Below, one piece after another: positions 10,764 to 19,489 of a stretch of DNA of 64,000 bases; the stretch's first letter is position 1, and each line of letters starts with the position of its first letter. Below the pieces are notes generated by a model. That model was not told the origin of the DNA, did not search any database, and saw nothing but the letters and a program-made list of their open reading frames with translations. Source of the stretch: Cellvibrio sp. KY-GH-1 (GTDB taxonomy: Bacteria; Pseudomonadota; Gammaproteobacteria; Pseudomonadales; Cellvibrionaceae). The stretch lies in contig NZ_CP031728.1 of the NCBI RefSeq assembly GCF_008806975.1, positions 2,356,001-2,420,000 of the forward strand, written 5' to 3'. A program made the translations under genes and the position numbers.

Positions 10764-12265
10764 CGAGGTTCTCCGGAAATCGCCGGTTGCGTGTGCAAGG
10801 GTAAGCGGCACTCAAAACGTGAACTCTGAACAGCACTCGCGTGTATAAATTCCCCACCATGGGCACGCGCTATCGCCTGACAGAGTGCAAGGCCAATCCC
10901 CGCGCCCGATTGACGATGATCGCCACGCTGAAAATTTTCCAGTAATTGTTCAAAATCATTTTGCACAATTCCTAGGCCCTGATCTTCCACAACGAGCACC
11001 AACGTTTGTTGATCTGCGCGTGCGATTAATTTTATTGCGCCTCGCTCAGGTCCGTACTTAAATGCGTTATCGATTAAATTTTCCAACAGCTGCGCCAACA
11101 ATAATGCATCGCCCCAGATCAACGGCATATCTGGTTGTATCCGGGTTTCAATCCGCGCGTGATAATCCGCAGGAACACGCTGCAAAACACTGCCAATAAT
11201 TTCTTCGGCGGATTGCCAATCCGCGTTAATCGCGGCACCAACGGCTTTAATTCCATCTAATCGGGCGAGCTGCAACATATTACTGGTCTGGCGACGCAGT
11301 CGATCTGCTTCATTCAAAATGCATTGTGTTAATTGGCGGCGCTGCTCCTGATGCAAACGCTCATCCTGTTCCAATAACGATGAGGCCGCGCCCATAATAG
11401 TGGCGAGCGGTGTACGGTAATCGTGAGAGATGGCCGCGAGAAAAGTAGTGCGCAAATTTTGCGCTTGCACTTGATCGCGCGCACGCTGTTCGCGCTGCAA
11501 CATGTATTGCCGTTCCAAGGCAGCGCCCATTTGATCGCACAGCGCTTGTGCCTGCGCAAAGTGTTCAGGTTGTTCAATCAAACTCGCCGCTAACATCGCT
11601 GCACCACCAGCCTGATTTCTGCCACGCAACGGCAAATAAATATTTGCCAATTCCTGGTAACGCCCAGTGCCAGGCCCAATAGCCTGGTTATTGTCACGGC
11701 AGTAGTGCAATGCATCGCACTGCTCCTTAGTTAATTGTGTTGCGCCATTTGTTAAGGGTACGGTATCACCGGTGTTATCCAACGCGATAAAAACCGGCGC
11801 TCCATTAAGCTGTGTCAAGAGTTGTTGTAACTCGCCCACTAATTCAACCGGTGCCTGCGCATCACGCAATCGCTCTCCCCAGCGACGCAGTGCATCAGCA
11901 GCATCCGCATGAGCCTTTGCACGGCGAGTTTGTTCACGTAGCGATACCATTAAACCCGCCACAATCGCATTCACCACCAACAGCGCCAGCAACAAAAACG
12001 CGTGCTGGTACAAATCAATCGCAAAGGTCCCACGCGGTGGTACAAAGCTCCAATTAAATGCCATCAATGCAATGATGCTCACAACCAGCGTGAGGCTTAA
12101 GGGTAACCATAGTGCGGCAATAGCCGATGTCAGCACCAACACCAGGCTCAAATTGGCCAAATCAAAATGCTGATCCAGCAACAGCAACACGCACCAGCCT
12201 AAACCCCAAATGGCAAGACCGGTGGCAGAGCGCTGCAAATAGTGACGGGAGAAGAATCGGTTCAT
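10760..12265 (-). CDS. KdpD-like sensor kinase lacking the N-terminal KdpD/USP domains
   Basis: 501 residues against about 890 in E. coli KdpD. It begins directly with the four-helix DUF4118 membrane module (about 15-110), followed by a GAF-like segment (about 140-245) and the kinase core: H-box AAISHDYRTPL with His281, N-box LLENLIDNAFKYGP, and G-boxes VEDQGLGI and SGAGIGLALCQAI. The order fits the C-terminal half of KdpD. The cytoplasmic KdpD domain, which holds an ATP-binding and c-di-AMP/USP part in classical proteins, is absent, so sensing must rely on membrane or GAF regions. First gene of a probable kinase-regulator-kup unit. Confidence 0.88.
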   Translation of the reverse strand: MNRFFSRHYLQRSATGLAIWGLGWCVLLLLDQHFDLANLSLVLVLTSAIAALWLPLSLTLVVSIIALMAFNWSFVPPRGTFAIDLYQHAFLLLALLVVNAIVAGLMVSLREQTRRAKAHADAADALRRWGERLRDAQAPVELVGELQQLLTQLNGAPVFIALDNTGDTVPLTNGATQLTKEQCDALHYCRDNNQAIGPGTGRYQELANIYLPLRGRNQAGGAAMLAASLIEQPEHFAQAQALCDQMGAALERQYMLQREQRARDQVQAQNLRTTFLAAISHDYRTPLATIMGAASSLLEQDERLHQEQRRQLTQCILNEADRLRRQTSNMLQLARLDGIKAVGAAINADWQSAEEIIGSVLQRVPADYHARIETRIQPDMPLIWGDALLLAQLLENLIDNAFKYGPERGAIKLIARADQQTLVLVVEDQGLGIVQNDFEQLLENFQRGDHRQSGAGIGLALCQAIARAHGGEFIHASAVQSSRFECRLPLHTQPAISGEPR

Positions 12266-12321
12266 AGGCGAGAGCTTAGCAGCCTCGCCGTTAGGAGGGC
12301 ATAAGGATTTAATCGGGTTGC

Positions 12322-12350
12322 AAAACTATATCACCAGATGATACAGTTTT
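12322..12350 (+). promoter_or_regulatory. Palindromic operator of the toxin-antitoxin module
   Basis: AAAACTATATCA (12322-12333) and TGATACAGTTTT (12339-12350) form a 12-bp inverted repeat with one mismatch and a 5-bp centre, ending 26 bp before the toxin ATG. Position and symmetry fit autorepression by the HTH antitoxin; this is inference. Confidence 0.7.
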
Positions 12351-12376
12351 TAAACGGAAGATAATGGATTTAAGCC

Positions 12377-12757
12377 ATGGATAGACTTTTTAAAACCAGA
12401 ACATTCAACCGCTGGTGCGCTACGGAGCTGACAGATCAAGCACTTTGCAATGCTGTTAATGAAATGAAACGAGGACTTATTGATGCGCGACTGGGTGGGG
12501 ATGTTTTTAAAAAGCGTATTGCCATTCCTGGACGGGGAAAGCGCGCTGGAGCAAGAACATTAATTGCCACCCACCTGAAGGATCGCTGGTTTTTTATTTT
12601 TGGATTTAATAAAAATGAGCGCGACAATATTTCTCCCCACGAACTGAAATATTTGCAGCAACTCGCGCAAGATCTTTTAGCAATGAATGATCTGGAATTA
12701 AAAAAAGTTCTGCGTACAGGTGAACTGCTGGAGATACATTATGAAGAAGCACAATAG
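12377..12757 (+). CDS. RelE/HigB-like toxin of a type II toxin-antitoxin system
   Basis: 126 residues with the pattern of the RelE-family group in which the toxin gene precedes the antitoxin gene: RTFNRWCATELTDQALCNAV at the start, a Gly/Arg/Lys-rich centre (AIPGRGKRAGARTLIA), DRWFFIFGFNKNERDNIS and a helical C-terminus. Members act as ribosome-dependent mRNA endonucleases; activity here is not shown. The 3' end overlaps the antitoxin start by 17 bp, and a palindromic operator lies just upstream. Confident on family, less on the target. Confidence 0.85.
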   Translation: MDRLFKTRTFNRWCATELTDQALCNAVNEMKRGLIDARLGGDVFKKRIAIPGRGKRAGARTLIATHLKDRWFFIFGFNKNERDNISPHELKYLQQLAQDLLAMNDLELKKVLRTGELLEIHYEEAQ

Positions 12758-13055
12758 CCGTTTACTGGATGAATTACAGGAAACCGCAACGGGGTTACAC
12801 AGGGCTGGCGTTATTAGCGCTCGTCGTATGAATGAATACCAGCAATTGCGCAACCTGGAAGTACGGGAAATATCCCCGCAACAAATTAAAGCCTTGCGTT
12901 TGCGCGAGCACCTCAGTCAAGCAGTATTGGCTGCCGTGCTCAACGTAAGTACATCTGCACTACAAAAATGGGAGTCTGGCGATAACAAACCTAATGGTTC
13001 TTCCTTGAGATTATTAAATATCATCGAAAAAAAAGGCCTGGAGGCAATCCTCTAG
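12741..13055 (+). CDS. HTH antitoxin (HigA-like)
   Basis: 104 residues from the ATG at 12741, inside the toxin's end; the frame upstream to 12720 is toxin code. A helix-turn-helix occupies about 51-90: IKALRLREHLSQAVLAAVLN, TSALQKWESGDNKPNG. The N-terminal half likely binds and neutralises the toxin while the HTH binds the operator at 12322-12350. The last codons form the 5' arm of an intrinsic terminator, so the coding region and terminator overlap. Confidence 0.85.
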   Translation: MKKHNSRLLDELQETATGLHRAGVISARRMNEYQQLRNLEVREISPQQIKALRLREHLSQAVLAAVLNVSTSALQKWESGDNKPNGSSLRLLNIIEKKGLEAIL

Positions 13056-13063
13056 GCCTTTTT
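13030..13063. terminator. Intrinsic terminator overlapping the antitoxin 3' end
   Basis: 15-bp arms (13030-13044 and 13049-13063) with one G-T wobble and a CAAT loop; five Ts end the right arm and five As begin the left, so it also serves the convergent aminotransferase gene that stops at 13092. Confidence 0.85.
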
Positions 13064-13091
13064 CATACTGCTTGATTCTGAGCCCCGGCTA

Positions 13092-14282
13092 TTAAAGTAC
13101 TGCCACTATCGCCTTGGCTACGTAATCCATTTTTTCCGTGGTGAGACCGGCAACGCTGATACGGCTGGTATCAGTCATGTAAATGCTGTAGTCGCCTTTC
13201 AGTTTGCGTACCTGCTCTACTGTTAAACCTAAAAACGAAAACATGCCGCGCTCCTGGGCGATAAAACTGAAATCGCGCGCTTGCTGCAAACCGTTTAAGG
13301 ATTGCACCAGATGGCTGCGCAAACCGGCGATGCGTTGGCGCATTTGGGTGAGTTCGTTTTGCCATACCTGGGTGAGTTCATCGCTGTGCAGGATGATATC
13401 TACAATGGTCGAGCCATGTGCAGGTGGCATGGAGTAAATACCGCGCGCAACATTCAATAATTGGCTGAAACCGGCATCGGCTTGTAGGGTATCGGCAAAC
13501 ACCAAGCTCAGGCTGGCCGCGCGCTCGCGGTACAAGCCAAAGTTTTTGGAAAAGGAGTTGGCAACGATCATTTCCGGTACACGGTTCGCCAACATACGCA
13601 GGCCGTAGGCATCTTCTTCCAAGCCTTCACCAAAGCCCTGATAGGCCATATCCACAAAGGGGATAATACCGCGCTCAACCAGCACATCGGCCACCTGATC
13701 CCATTGCGCGCGGGTCAGATCCGCACCACTGGGGTTGTGGCAACAGGCGTGCAGCAATACCAGATCACCGCGTGGAATTTCATTGAGCGTTGCCAACATC
13801 GCAGTGAAATCGATGCTGTGGCTCGCATAGTCGTAATAGGGATACTCGCGCAATTTCAAGCCGGCGGAACCGAGCAGTGGGATATGGTTGGCCCAGGTAG
13901 GAGTGCTCACCCACAAATTTGCGCCAGGTTTGGCCCGTTGAATCAGCTCGGCGGCTACACGCAGGGCACCGCACCCACCGGGTGCCTGCACAGTGCGCAC
14001 ACGCCCCGCCTCCACCGCCGGGTGGCCCGCGCCAAACACCAAACGGGTCGATACTTCATTCGCACCTGGAACTCCCGCCGGCGGCGTATACGCTTTGGTG
14101 GTATCGCGCGCAATACGCAGTTTTTCCGCTTCGGCCACGGCTTTCATAATCGGCGTAACGCCAGCATCGTTCTTATATACACCGACACCCAGATCAACCT
14201 TGTTGGGGTTAGTGTCATTAGCGTAGGCGATACTCAACCCCAAAATCGGGTCATTGGGCAGCAGGGGCAGAACTTCAAACAT
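13092..14282 (-). CDS. Aspartate/aromatic amino acid aminotransferase (class I, PLP)
   Basis: 396 residues from the ATG at 14282, which has GGAG 9 nt upstream and gives the AspC/TyrB length (396-397). The PLP lysine sits in NSFSKNFGLYRER, cofactor residues in HACCHNPSGAD and VDMAYQGFGEG, and substrate arginine region in DTSRISVAGL. It transfers an amino group between aspartate or aromatic amino acids and 2-oxoglutarate in the cytoplasm. AspC and TyrB cannot be told apart safely from sequence by eye. The region from 14283 to 14444 holds divergent promoters for this gene and the cob operon. Confidence 0.93.
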   Translation of the reverse strand: MFEVLPLLPNDPILGLSIAYANDTNPNKVDLGVGVYKNDAGVTPIMKAVAEAEKLRIARDTTKAYTPPAGVPGANEVSTRLVFGAGHPAVEAGRVRTVQAPGGCGALRVAAELIQRAKPGANLWVSTPTWANHIPLLGSAGLKLREYPYYDYASHSIDFTAMLATLNEIPRGDLVLLHACCHNPSGADLTRAQWDQVADVLVERGIIPFVDMAYQGFGEGLEEDAYGLRMLANRVPEMIVANSFSKNFGLYRERAASLSLVFADTLQADAGFSQLLNVARGIYSMPPAHGSTIVDIILHSDELTQVWQNELTQMRQRIAGLRSHLVQSLNGLQQARDFSFIAQERGMFSFLGLTVEQVRKLKGDYSIYMTDTSRISVAGLTTEKMDYVAKAIVAVL

Positions 14283-14444
14283 GGCAGGCTCCGAATTCAG
14301 AGGGAAACAAATAAGCACGAAGGGATAAAAGCGGCGCGATTATACGCCGAGTTTTGCGCGGCGCACCTAAAAGCTCACGAGTTTTAACCATTCCCTGGCA
14401 ATGAATGTGCTAACTTGCCGGGCTGGAAAAAAAGGAACCGGATT

Positions 14445-15479
14445 ATGACTATTGAATGGCAAATCAACCCGTTAAATACCCAACTGATCCCGCAAATACA
14501 AAACCACATCGACCAAAAAACCAAACCCCTGGGTGCCTTGGGCCAACTGGAAGCGCTGGCCCTGCAGATTGCACTTATCCAGGAACACAAGCGCCTGAGT
14601 ATTGAACGCCCACTAATGCTGGTATTTGCCGCTGACCACGGTATTGCGGATGAAGGTGTCAGCATTGCCCCCAGCAGCGTTACCCAGCAGATGGTGAAGA
14701 ATTTTCTCGCCGGCGGCGCGGCCATTAACTGTTTCTGCCGCACCAATCACCTGCCGTTAAAAGTGATCGATGCCGGTATTAAATACGCGATCAACCCGGA
14801 GCCATCCGCCTTGATCAACCAGCGTATTGCAGCCGGCACACGCAACCTGGCCCAGGAACCGGCAATGACCGAAGCCCATGCGCGTCAGGCACTACTATTC
14901 GGCCAATTGCTGGCCGAACAGGAAATAAACGCTGGCTCAAACTTACTCGCCTTTGGCGAAATGGGAATTGGTAACAGCAGCTCCGCCGCCGCGATTCTGG
15001 CCGCCATTAGTGACGAACCGGTAGAAAAATGTGTGGGTCTGGGCACCGGCATAAATGCGGACCAACTCAGCAAAAAAATTGAATTGGTAAAACAAGGTGT
15101 AGCGCGCGTGCGCGATAAATCACCACTGAATATCCTGGCTGAATTGGGCGGCTTTGAAATTGCACAAATTTGCGGTGCTATGCTCGCTACCGCGCAAGCT
15201 AAAAAAATTATTTTGGTGGATGGCTTTATTGTTACAGCTGCCGCATTGCTCGCCGTACAATTTAACCCCAACGCACGCGACTATATGATTTTTGCCCATG
15301 AGTCGCACGAAGCCGGTCACCAATTAATGTTGAAATTACTCAACGCGAAACCATTGTTAAATTTGGGCTTGCGTTTAGGTGAAGGCACAGGCGCGGCACT
15401 GGCATTGCCACTGATTCAATCGGCAGTGACTTTTTATAATCAAATGGCAACGTTTGAAAGCGCAGGCGTGAAAGTTTGA
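14445..15479 (+). CDS. cobT: Nicotinate-nucleotide:dimethylbenzimidazole phosphoribosyltransferase CobT
   Basis: 344 residues from the ATG at 14445 (AAGGA upstream; the 14415 start would add ten residues without support). Motifs: KTKPLGALGQLEALA near the N-terminus, FAADHGIADEGVS, and the catalytic glutamate in LGLRLGEGTGAALAL near the C-terminus. It makes alpha-ribazole phosphate from nicotinate mononucleotide and dimethylbenzimidazole for the lower ligand of cobalamin. First of cobT-cobS-cobU-cobC, all on the plus strand; its stop overlaps the cobS start. The genes point to cobinamide or cobyrinate salvage, since no corrin-ring genes are present. Confidence 0.96.
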   Translation: MTIEWQINPLNTQLIPQIQNHIDQKTKPLGALGQLEALALQIALIQEHKRLSIERPLMLVFAADHGIADEGVSIAPSSVTQQMVKNFLAGGAAINCFCRTNHLPLKVIDAGIKYAINPEPSALINQRIAAGTRNLAQEPAMTEAHARQALLFGQLLAEQEINAGSNLLAFGEMGIGNSSSAAAILAAISDEPVEKCVGLGTGINADQLSKKIELVKQGVARVRDKSPLNILAELGGFEIAQICGAMLATAQAKKIILVDGFIVTAAALLAVQFNPNARDYMIFAHESHEAGHQLMLKLLNAKPLLNLGLRLGEGTGAALALPLIQSAVTFYNQMATFESAGVKV

Positions 15480-16219
15480 AAAACCAACTCAATTTATTTT
15501 TTCTCGCACTCGGCTTTTTTAGCCGCATTCCCATGCCTGCCTGGGTGGACTATTCACCAGAAAAACTTAACCAATCCAGCCGCTATTTAACCCTGGTGGG
15601 CTGGTTACTTGGAGCATTAGTTGCCGCAGCATTCTTTGTCGCGCAACAACTATTTCCCGAAACCATTAGCCTGTGGCTGGCGATGAGCTTCAGTCTGTTA
15701 CTCACAGGCGCTTTCCATGAAGATGGCTTGGCAGATACTGCTGATGGTTTTGGTGGCGCATTTGCGCGCGAGAAAAAACTCGCCATAATGAAAGACAGCC
15801 GCATAGGCACTTACGGTGCATCCGCATTGGTCATGGCATTAATCGGAAAATATTTATTATTAAGCGAAAACAACGACATTATTGTTGCATTGCTTATCGC
15901 CTACCCACTTTCGCGCGCAACAGCGGTTAGCCTGATTGCCGATATGCAGTATGTAACGGATAACGACACCAGCAAAAGCAAGCCACTCGCCAATCGATTA
16001 AGCAAATTTGATTTAAGTATTTTGTTGCTCACCGCCCTGCCCGCGTTGTTATTTTTGTCACCGACGCATGCTTGTGCTTTACTCACAGCATTAATAACAG
16101 TGCGCCTATTGGCAAAGTGGTATTTAAACCAGCAAATCGGTGGCTACACCGGCGATACGCTTGGCGCAGTACAACAAGTCAGTGAATTAACAATTTACGG
16201 AACGTTACTCGCATTATGA
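15476..16219 (+). CDS. cobS: Cobalamin synthase CobS (adenosylcobinamide-GDP ribazoletransferase)
   Basis: 247 residues, integral membrane. Starts at a TTG (15476) that overlaps the cobT stop (TTGA); the next ATG would remove the conserved N-terminus FFLALGFFSRIPMPAW, so the TTG is preferred. The metal-binding signature HEDGLADTADGFGG lies at about 81-94. It joins adenosylcobinamide-GDP to alpha-ribazole (phosphate) at the inner membrane. It overlaps cobU by 4 bp. Confidence 0.94.
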   Translation: MKNQLNLFFLALGFFSRIPMPAWVDYSPEKLNQSSRYLTLVGWLLGALVAAAFFVAQQLFPETISLWLAMSFSLLLTGAFHEDGLADTADGFGGAFAREKKLAIMKDSRIGTYGASALVMALIGKYLLLSENNDIIVALLIAYPLSRATAVSLIADMQYVTDNDTSKSKPLANRLSKFDLSILLLTALPALLFLSPTHACALLTALITVRLLAKWYLNQQIGGYTGDTLGAVQQVSELTIYGTLLAL

Positions 16220-16734
16220 TCCAGCTTATTCTTGGCGGTGCCCGCTCCGGCAAATCGCGCTATGCAGAACAACTCGCCATCAACACACACAAACCTGTGT
16301 TGTATATCGCCACTGCCACCGCATCGGACGCAGAAATGGCCGCACGTATCGCCCATCACCAACAACAGCGTCCAAGCGAATGGCAAGTGCGCGAATGCTC
16401 GCTTGATTTAGTTACCGTATTAAAAGAAGAAGTGCAAAAACCGCAAACCATTTTGGTGGATTGCCTGACACTTTGGCTCAACAATCAGCTGTTTCATTTC
16501 CCCAAACAAGATTTTTCGGCGTTATTTGATTCGTTGGCAGAAACGATTAAATTCCCTACGGCGGATATTATTTTTGTCGCCAATGAAGTCGGCCTTGGCA
16601 TAATTCCGCTCGGCGAAATTAGCCGCACCTTTGTCGATGAAGCGGGCCGCCTGAATCAAAAAATCTCGCAGGTAGCCGATAGCGTATTTTTTATTGCAGC
16701 AGGTCTGCCCCTTCAATTGAAAGGCAGCAATTAA
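16216..16734 (+). CDS. cobU: Adenosylcobinamide kinase/guanylyltransferase CobU (CobP)
   Basis: 172 residues. P-loop GGARSGKSRYAEQLA at about 7-21, the histidine region ARIAHHQQQRP that is guanylylated in CobU, the DCLTLWLNN strand, and FVANEVGLGIIP. It phosphorylates adenosylcobinamide and transfers GMP from GTP to give the CobS substrate. Start overlaps cobS by ATGA. Its stop region begins an imperfect 28-bp duplication (16724-16779) that fills the gap before cobC. Confidence 0.95.
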   Translation: MIQLILGGARSGKSRYAEQLAINTHKPVLYIATATASDAEMAARIAHHQQQRPSEWQVRECSLDLVTVLKEEVQKPQTILVDCLTLWLNNQLFHFPKQDFSALFDSLAETIKFPTADIIFVANEVGLGIIPLGEISRTFVDEAGRLNQKISQVADSVFFIAAGLPLQLKGSN

Positions 16735-16789
16735 AAAGCGGTAATTTAAGCGCAGCAATTAAAGAACCGCGATTAAAAGAGGTGCAACC

Positions 16790-17401
16790 ATGAGCAAACG
16801 CATAATTACCCTGATTCGCCACGGCGCAGTGGATGGCCCAGCCGCGCTTTACGGCCATACAGATATTGCCTGCAGCACGCAAGGTCTGAAGGAGTTAGAT
16901 CACAATATTCATGCATTGCACCAACTAACTCCAGTAAGCCATATTGTGTGTTCACCACTAATTCGCTGCGCACGCCCAGCAAAAGCATTTTCGCTCGCGC
17001 AACAACTACCACTGCAAATTCTCGACGAACTCAAAGAAATGAATTTTGGCCACTGGGATGGTATTCCATTTGACTATTTCACCGAGCAACACTGGCAAGC
17101 CATAAGCCAGTTCTGGGAAACACCCGCAACGGCCCATGCACCTAACGGAGAAACATTGCAAGACTTTGCCGAGCGGGTTATTCGCGGCTGGCAAAAAATT
17201 CACAGCGAGACCAGCACAGCACATCAATTGGTGATCTGTCACGGCGGTGTGATACGGATTATTATCGCGCATATCCTCAACCTGGATTGGTGCAATGCCA
17301 GCTTGTTCCGGCAATTGAATATTGCCTATGCCAGCCAAACCCGTATTGAAATTGCAGACCATCCAGCAGCATTGCCAATGATCCAGTGGATAGGAAAGTA
17401 A
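16790..17401 (+). CDS. cobC: Alpha-ribazole phosphatase CobC (histidine phosphatase family)
   Basis: 203 residues. The catalytic histidine lies in ITLIRHGAVDGP; ALYGHTDI, CSPLIRCARPA, EMNFGHWDG and VICHGGVIRII give the remaining phosphate-pocket Arg and His residues. It removes the 5' phosphate from alpha-ribazole phosphate or adenosylcobalamin phosphate. Ribosome-binding site GAGGTG lies upstream. Position as last gene of the cob operon separates it from generic phosphoglycerate-mutase-like phosphatases. Confidence 0.9.
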   Translation: MSKRIITLIRHGAVDGPAALYGHTDIACSTQGLKELDHNIHALHQLTPVSHIVCSPLIRCARPAKAFSLAQQLPLQILDELKEMNFGHWDGIPFDYFTEQHWQAISQFWETPATAHAPNGETLQDFAERVIRGWQKIHSETSTAHQLVICHGGVIRIIIAHILNLDWCNASLFRQLNIAYASQTRIEIADHPAALPMIQWIGK

Positions 17402-17406
17402 CAATT

Positions 17407-17446
17407 AAAGGGCTCCACACCTAAATAGCAGCCTGCGGAGCTCTTT
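17407..17446. terminator. Terminator between cobC and AAA ATPase gene
   Basis: AAAGGGCTCC (17407-17416) pairs 9 of 10 with GGAGCTCTTT (17437-17446) across a 20-nt loop. It sits between two convergent genes; the long loop lowers certainty. Confidence 0.5.
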
Positions 17447-17474
17447 ATAAATCAAACTTAAAACGGATAATACG

Positions 17475-18623
17475 TTAATAAAGCTTAGCCGAACGTAAAT
17501 ACGCTTCAACATCCTTATACACACCACCTGCATTTCCGTACTTAACTAAATTGCCGGCTGTTTTCAACCAATCTAATGTAGTTGGTACAATTCGATCCAC
17601 CGCTTTAATAAAGTCTTCCTGACGCAATTCACGTACTTGCTGGCTAGAGGATATATCATCGATAACAATATCTTTAGCCTCTTCAATCAAACCATCCATA
17701 TCTGCGCCGGAAAAATATTTGCATAAGCGTACCACTTCCAAATAGTTCAGTGGCTCACAGGGAACGTCCACTAATTTAATTTTTAATAATTCAGCCTTGG
17801 CGTCATCGTCCAACGGTGGCACAAAAATTTGTCGATCAAATCGCCCGGGGCGCTTCATCGCATCATCAACATCCCAAGGCATATTGGTTGCACCCAAAAT
17901 CAACAATTGATCATTGTTAGCACTGGCGCCATCCAACTGACTGAGAAATTCATTAACCAATGTGCGCGTACAATCGCTATTTGCCTTTGATCGGGAATAC
18001 GCTAATGCATCCAACTCATCAAAGAAAATCACTGCTGGCTTTGAACTGCGTGCACGTTCAAAAATACTTGCCAGTTGAGCTTCACTTTGTCCAATATACA
18101 TATTTAAAATATCACTAATGCCAACCGCATAAAACGCAGCCTTGCATTCGGTAGCAATAGCTCTGGCAATCATCGTTTTACCACAACCGGGCGGACCATA
18201 TAACAATATTCCACCGCCCGTTTTCTTTTTAAAGCGCTCAAACAATCCAGGATTTATAAACGGATCAATTATTTTTCGTTTGATAACTTTTTTTACTTCC
18301 GACATTCCAGCAATATCGGCAAACCTAACTGAATTACCGCTGGCGATACTAATTACATTGGACCTATCCGGTAATGAATGATTACTAACAAGTGCCAGTT
18401 TGGCTGGCGTTTTTTCAGCAACGGCAGGTTTGACTAACTTATCCAGTTCACGTAGGTATTCAGGGTTGTTCGGACTCTGTTTGCACAACAGTTCTAGTTG
18501 CACTTTCGCGTCGGCAATTTTTTCAGCCTCCAACAAAGCTTTAGCAAAATTAAATCGCAACTCCTCATTAAAGGGATCGACCAATAATTGTTCGCTCAAT
18601 TTTATTAAGAAATCACTCATCAA
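17475..18623 (-). CDS. AAA+ ATPase with N-terminal TPR-like region
   Basis: 382 residues. Residues about 3-65 are helical and repeat-like (NEELRFNFAKALLEAEKIAD). The AAA core follows: Walker A GPPGCGKT (143-150), Walker B VIFFDELD (198-205), sensor-1 ILGATNMPWDVDDA and arginine region RPGRFDRQIFVPP. This is the FtsH/Cdc48/Vps4-like meiotic clade, but there is no protease domain and only one ATPase domain. Such proteins form hexamers that remodel or unfold other proteins. It overlaps the TPR-membrane gene by 4 bp (ATGA), so the substrate is probably a product of the same operon. I do not recognise a named system. Confidence 0.8.
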   Translation of the reverse strand: MMSDFLIKLSEQLLVDPFNEELRFNFAKALLEAEKIADAKVQLELLCKQSPNNPEYLRELDKLVKPAVAEKTPAKLALVSNHSLPDRSNVISIASGNSVRFADIAGMSEVKKVIKRKIIDPFINPGLFERFKKKTGGGILLYGPPGCGKTMIARAIATECKAAFYAVGISDILNMYIGQSEAQLASIFERARSSKPAVIFFDELDALAYSRSKANSDCTRTLVNEFLSQLDGASANNDQLLILGATNMPWDVDDAMKRPGRFDRQIFVPPLDDDAKAELLKIKLVDVPCEPLNYLEVVRLCKYFSGADMDGLIEEAKDIVIDDISSSQQVRELRQEDFIKAVDRIVPTTLDWLKTAGNLVKYGNAGGVYKDVEAYLRSAKLY

Positions 18624-19489
18624 ATACCTCTGAATTTAATCCAACGGCCAATAATGGGCGCGTGTATCCATGAATAAACAGCCCACAGCAAATAGGCGAT
18701 CACTATATAACCCATACCAGGAACTGCTGAGTGTCGATCGACTTGTAGTAATACAATAAAGCCAACCCAGGTCCCCATCGCAGCGGGCCAGCCAAATCGG
18801 TTGATATGCCATAAGGGCAGCGCTGACCAATGAGTTAGTCGGCGCAAATCAATAGCGACCTCAATCAGGGAAGAGTCACTTGGGTTTTTACGAATCAACT
18901 CCTGCACCAACGTCAGCGCGGATTTAAACTGCTTTCTATCTATCAGCACCATTAATAATAATCGCAGGTAACGCTCACTCTCGGGATTATCTTGCAACAA
19001 ACTTTGCAGTTGCACTTGTGCATTGGATAACTTCCCAGCCACCAGATTTAATAACAAGTCAACTATTTTGGCATTATTATTTTCCGGGTCTATGCGCAAG
19101 GCCTCATTGCATAAAAGTCTGGACTTTTTCACATGAAATGTAATGAGCATCAAGCGAGCATAATCACTGAGGAAATCTGCACTACGTGGAAATGATCGAA
19201 TTAGCAGAATAATTATCTCTTCCGCATCCTCGTAAAATTTTGCGCTTTCAAGGAGCTTATAGCGAATATGCAACAACTGAATATCGTCAGGAGCCAACGA
19301 CAATCCACGTTCAGTTAGCTCAAGGCCATAATCCTCATCATCTTCCAACCAGGCAATATAAGCTGCCCAATAGAACAAATGGGCATTACCTGGCTCCTGC
19401 GCCATTGCCGTAGCAATTTCCTGCTTTGCAAGGGAATATCGCCGCATTTGAATGAGCGAATAGATTTCCGAATAATTAACATCGCTCAT
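18620..19489 (-). CDS. TPR protein with C-terminal membrane segments
   Basis: 289 residues. About 1-200 is a run of TPR-like helical pairs (IYSLIQMRRYSLAKQEIATA, LFYWAAYIAWLEDD, GLELTERGLSLAPDD), followed by two hydrophobic segments (about 228-245 and 255-275) and a short positive tail. That suggests a cytoplasmic TPR scaffold tethered to the inner membrane. It overlaps both neighbours by 4 bp and so is translated with the membrane protein and the AAA ATPase. TPR arrays commonly recruit clients to AAA machines; this role is inferred. Confidence 0.75.
   Translation of the reverse strand: MSDVNYSEIYSLIQMRRYSLAKQEIATAMAQEPGNAHLFYWAAYIAWLEDDEDYGLELTERGLSLAPDDIQLLHIRYKLLESAKFYEDAEEIIILLIRSFPRSADFLSDYARLMLITFHVKKSRLLCNEALRIDPENNNAKIVDLLLNLVAGKLSNAQVQLQSLLQDNPESERYLRLLLMVLIDRKQFKSALTLVQELIRKNPSDSSLIEVAIDLRRLTHWSALPLWHINRFGWPAAMGTWVGFIVLLQVDRHSAVPGMGYIVIAYLLWAVYSWIHAPIIGRWIKFRGI

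Noticed and set aside
13704..14387. 227-codon ORF antisense to the aminotransferase
   Set aside because: Shadow frame of a conserved gene, no domain features.
14283..14444. Possible cobalamin riboswitch before cobT
   Set aside because: Only 162 bp, shared with a divergent gene, and no B12-box (GCCACTG-like) motif seen.
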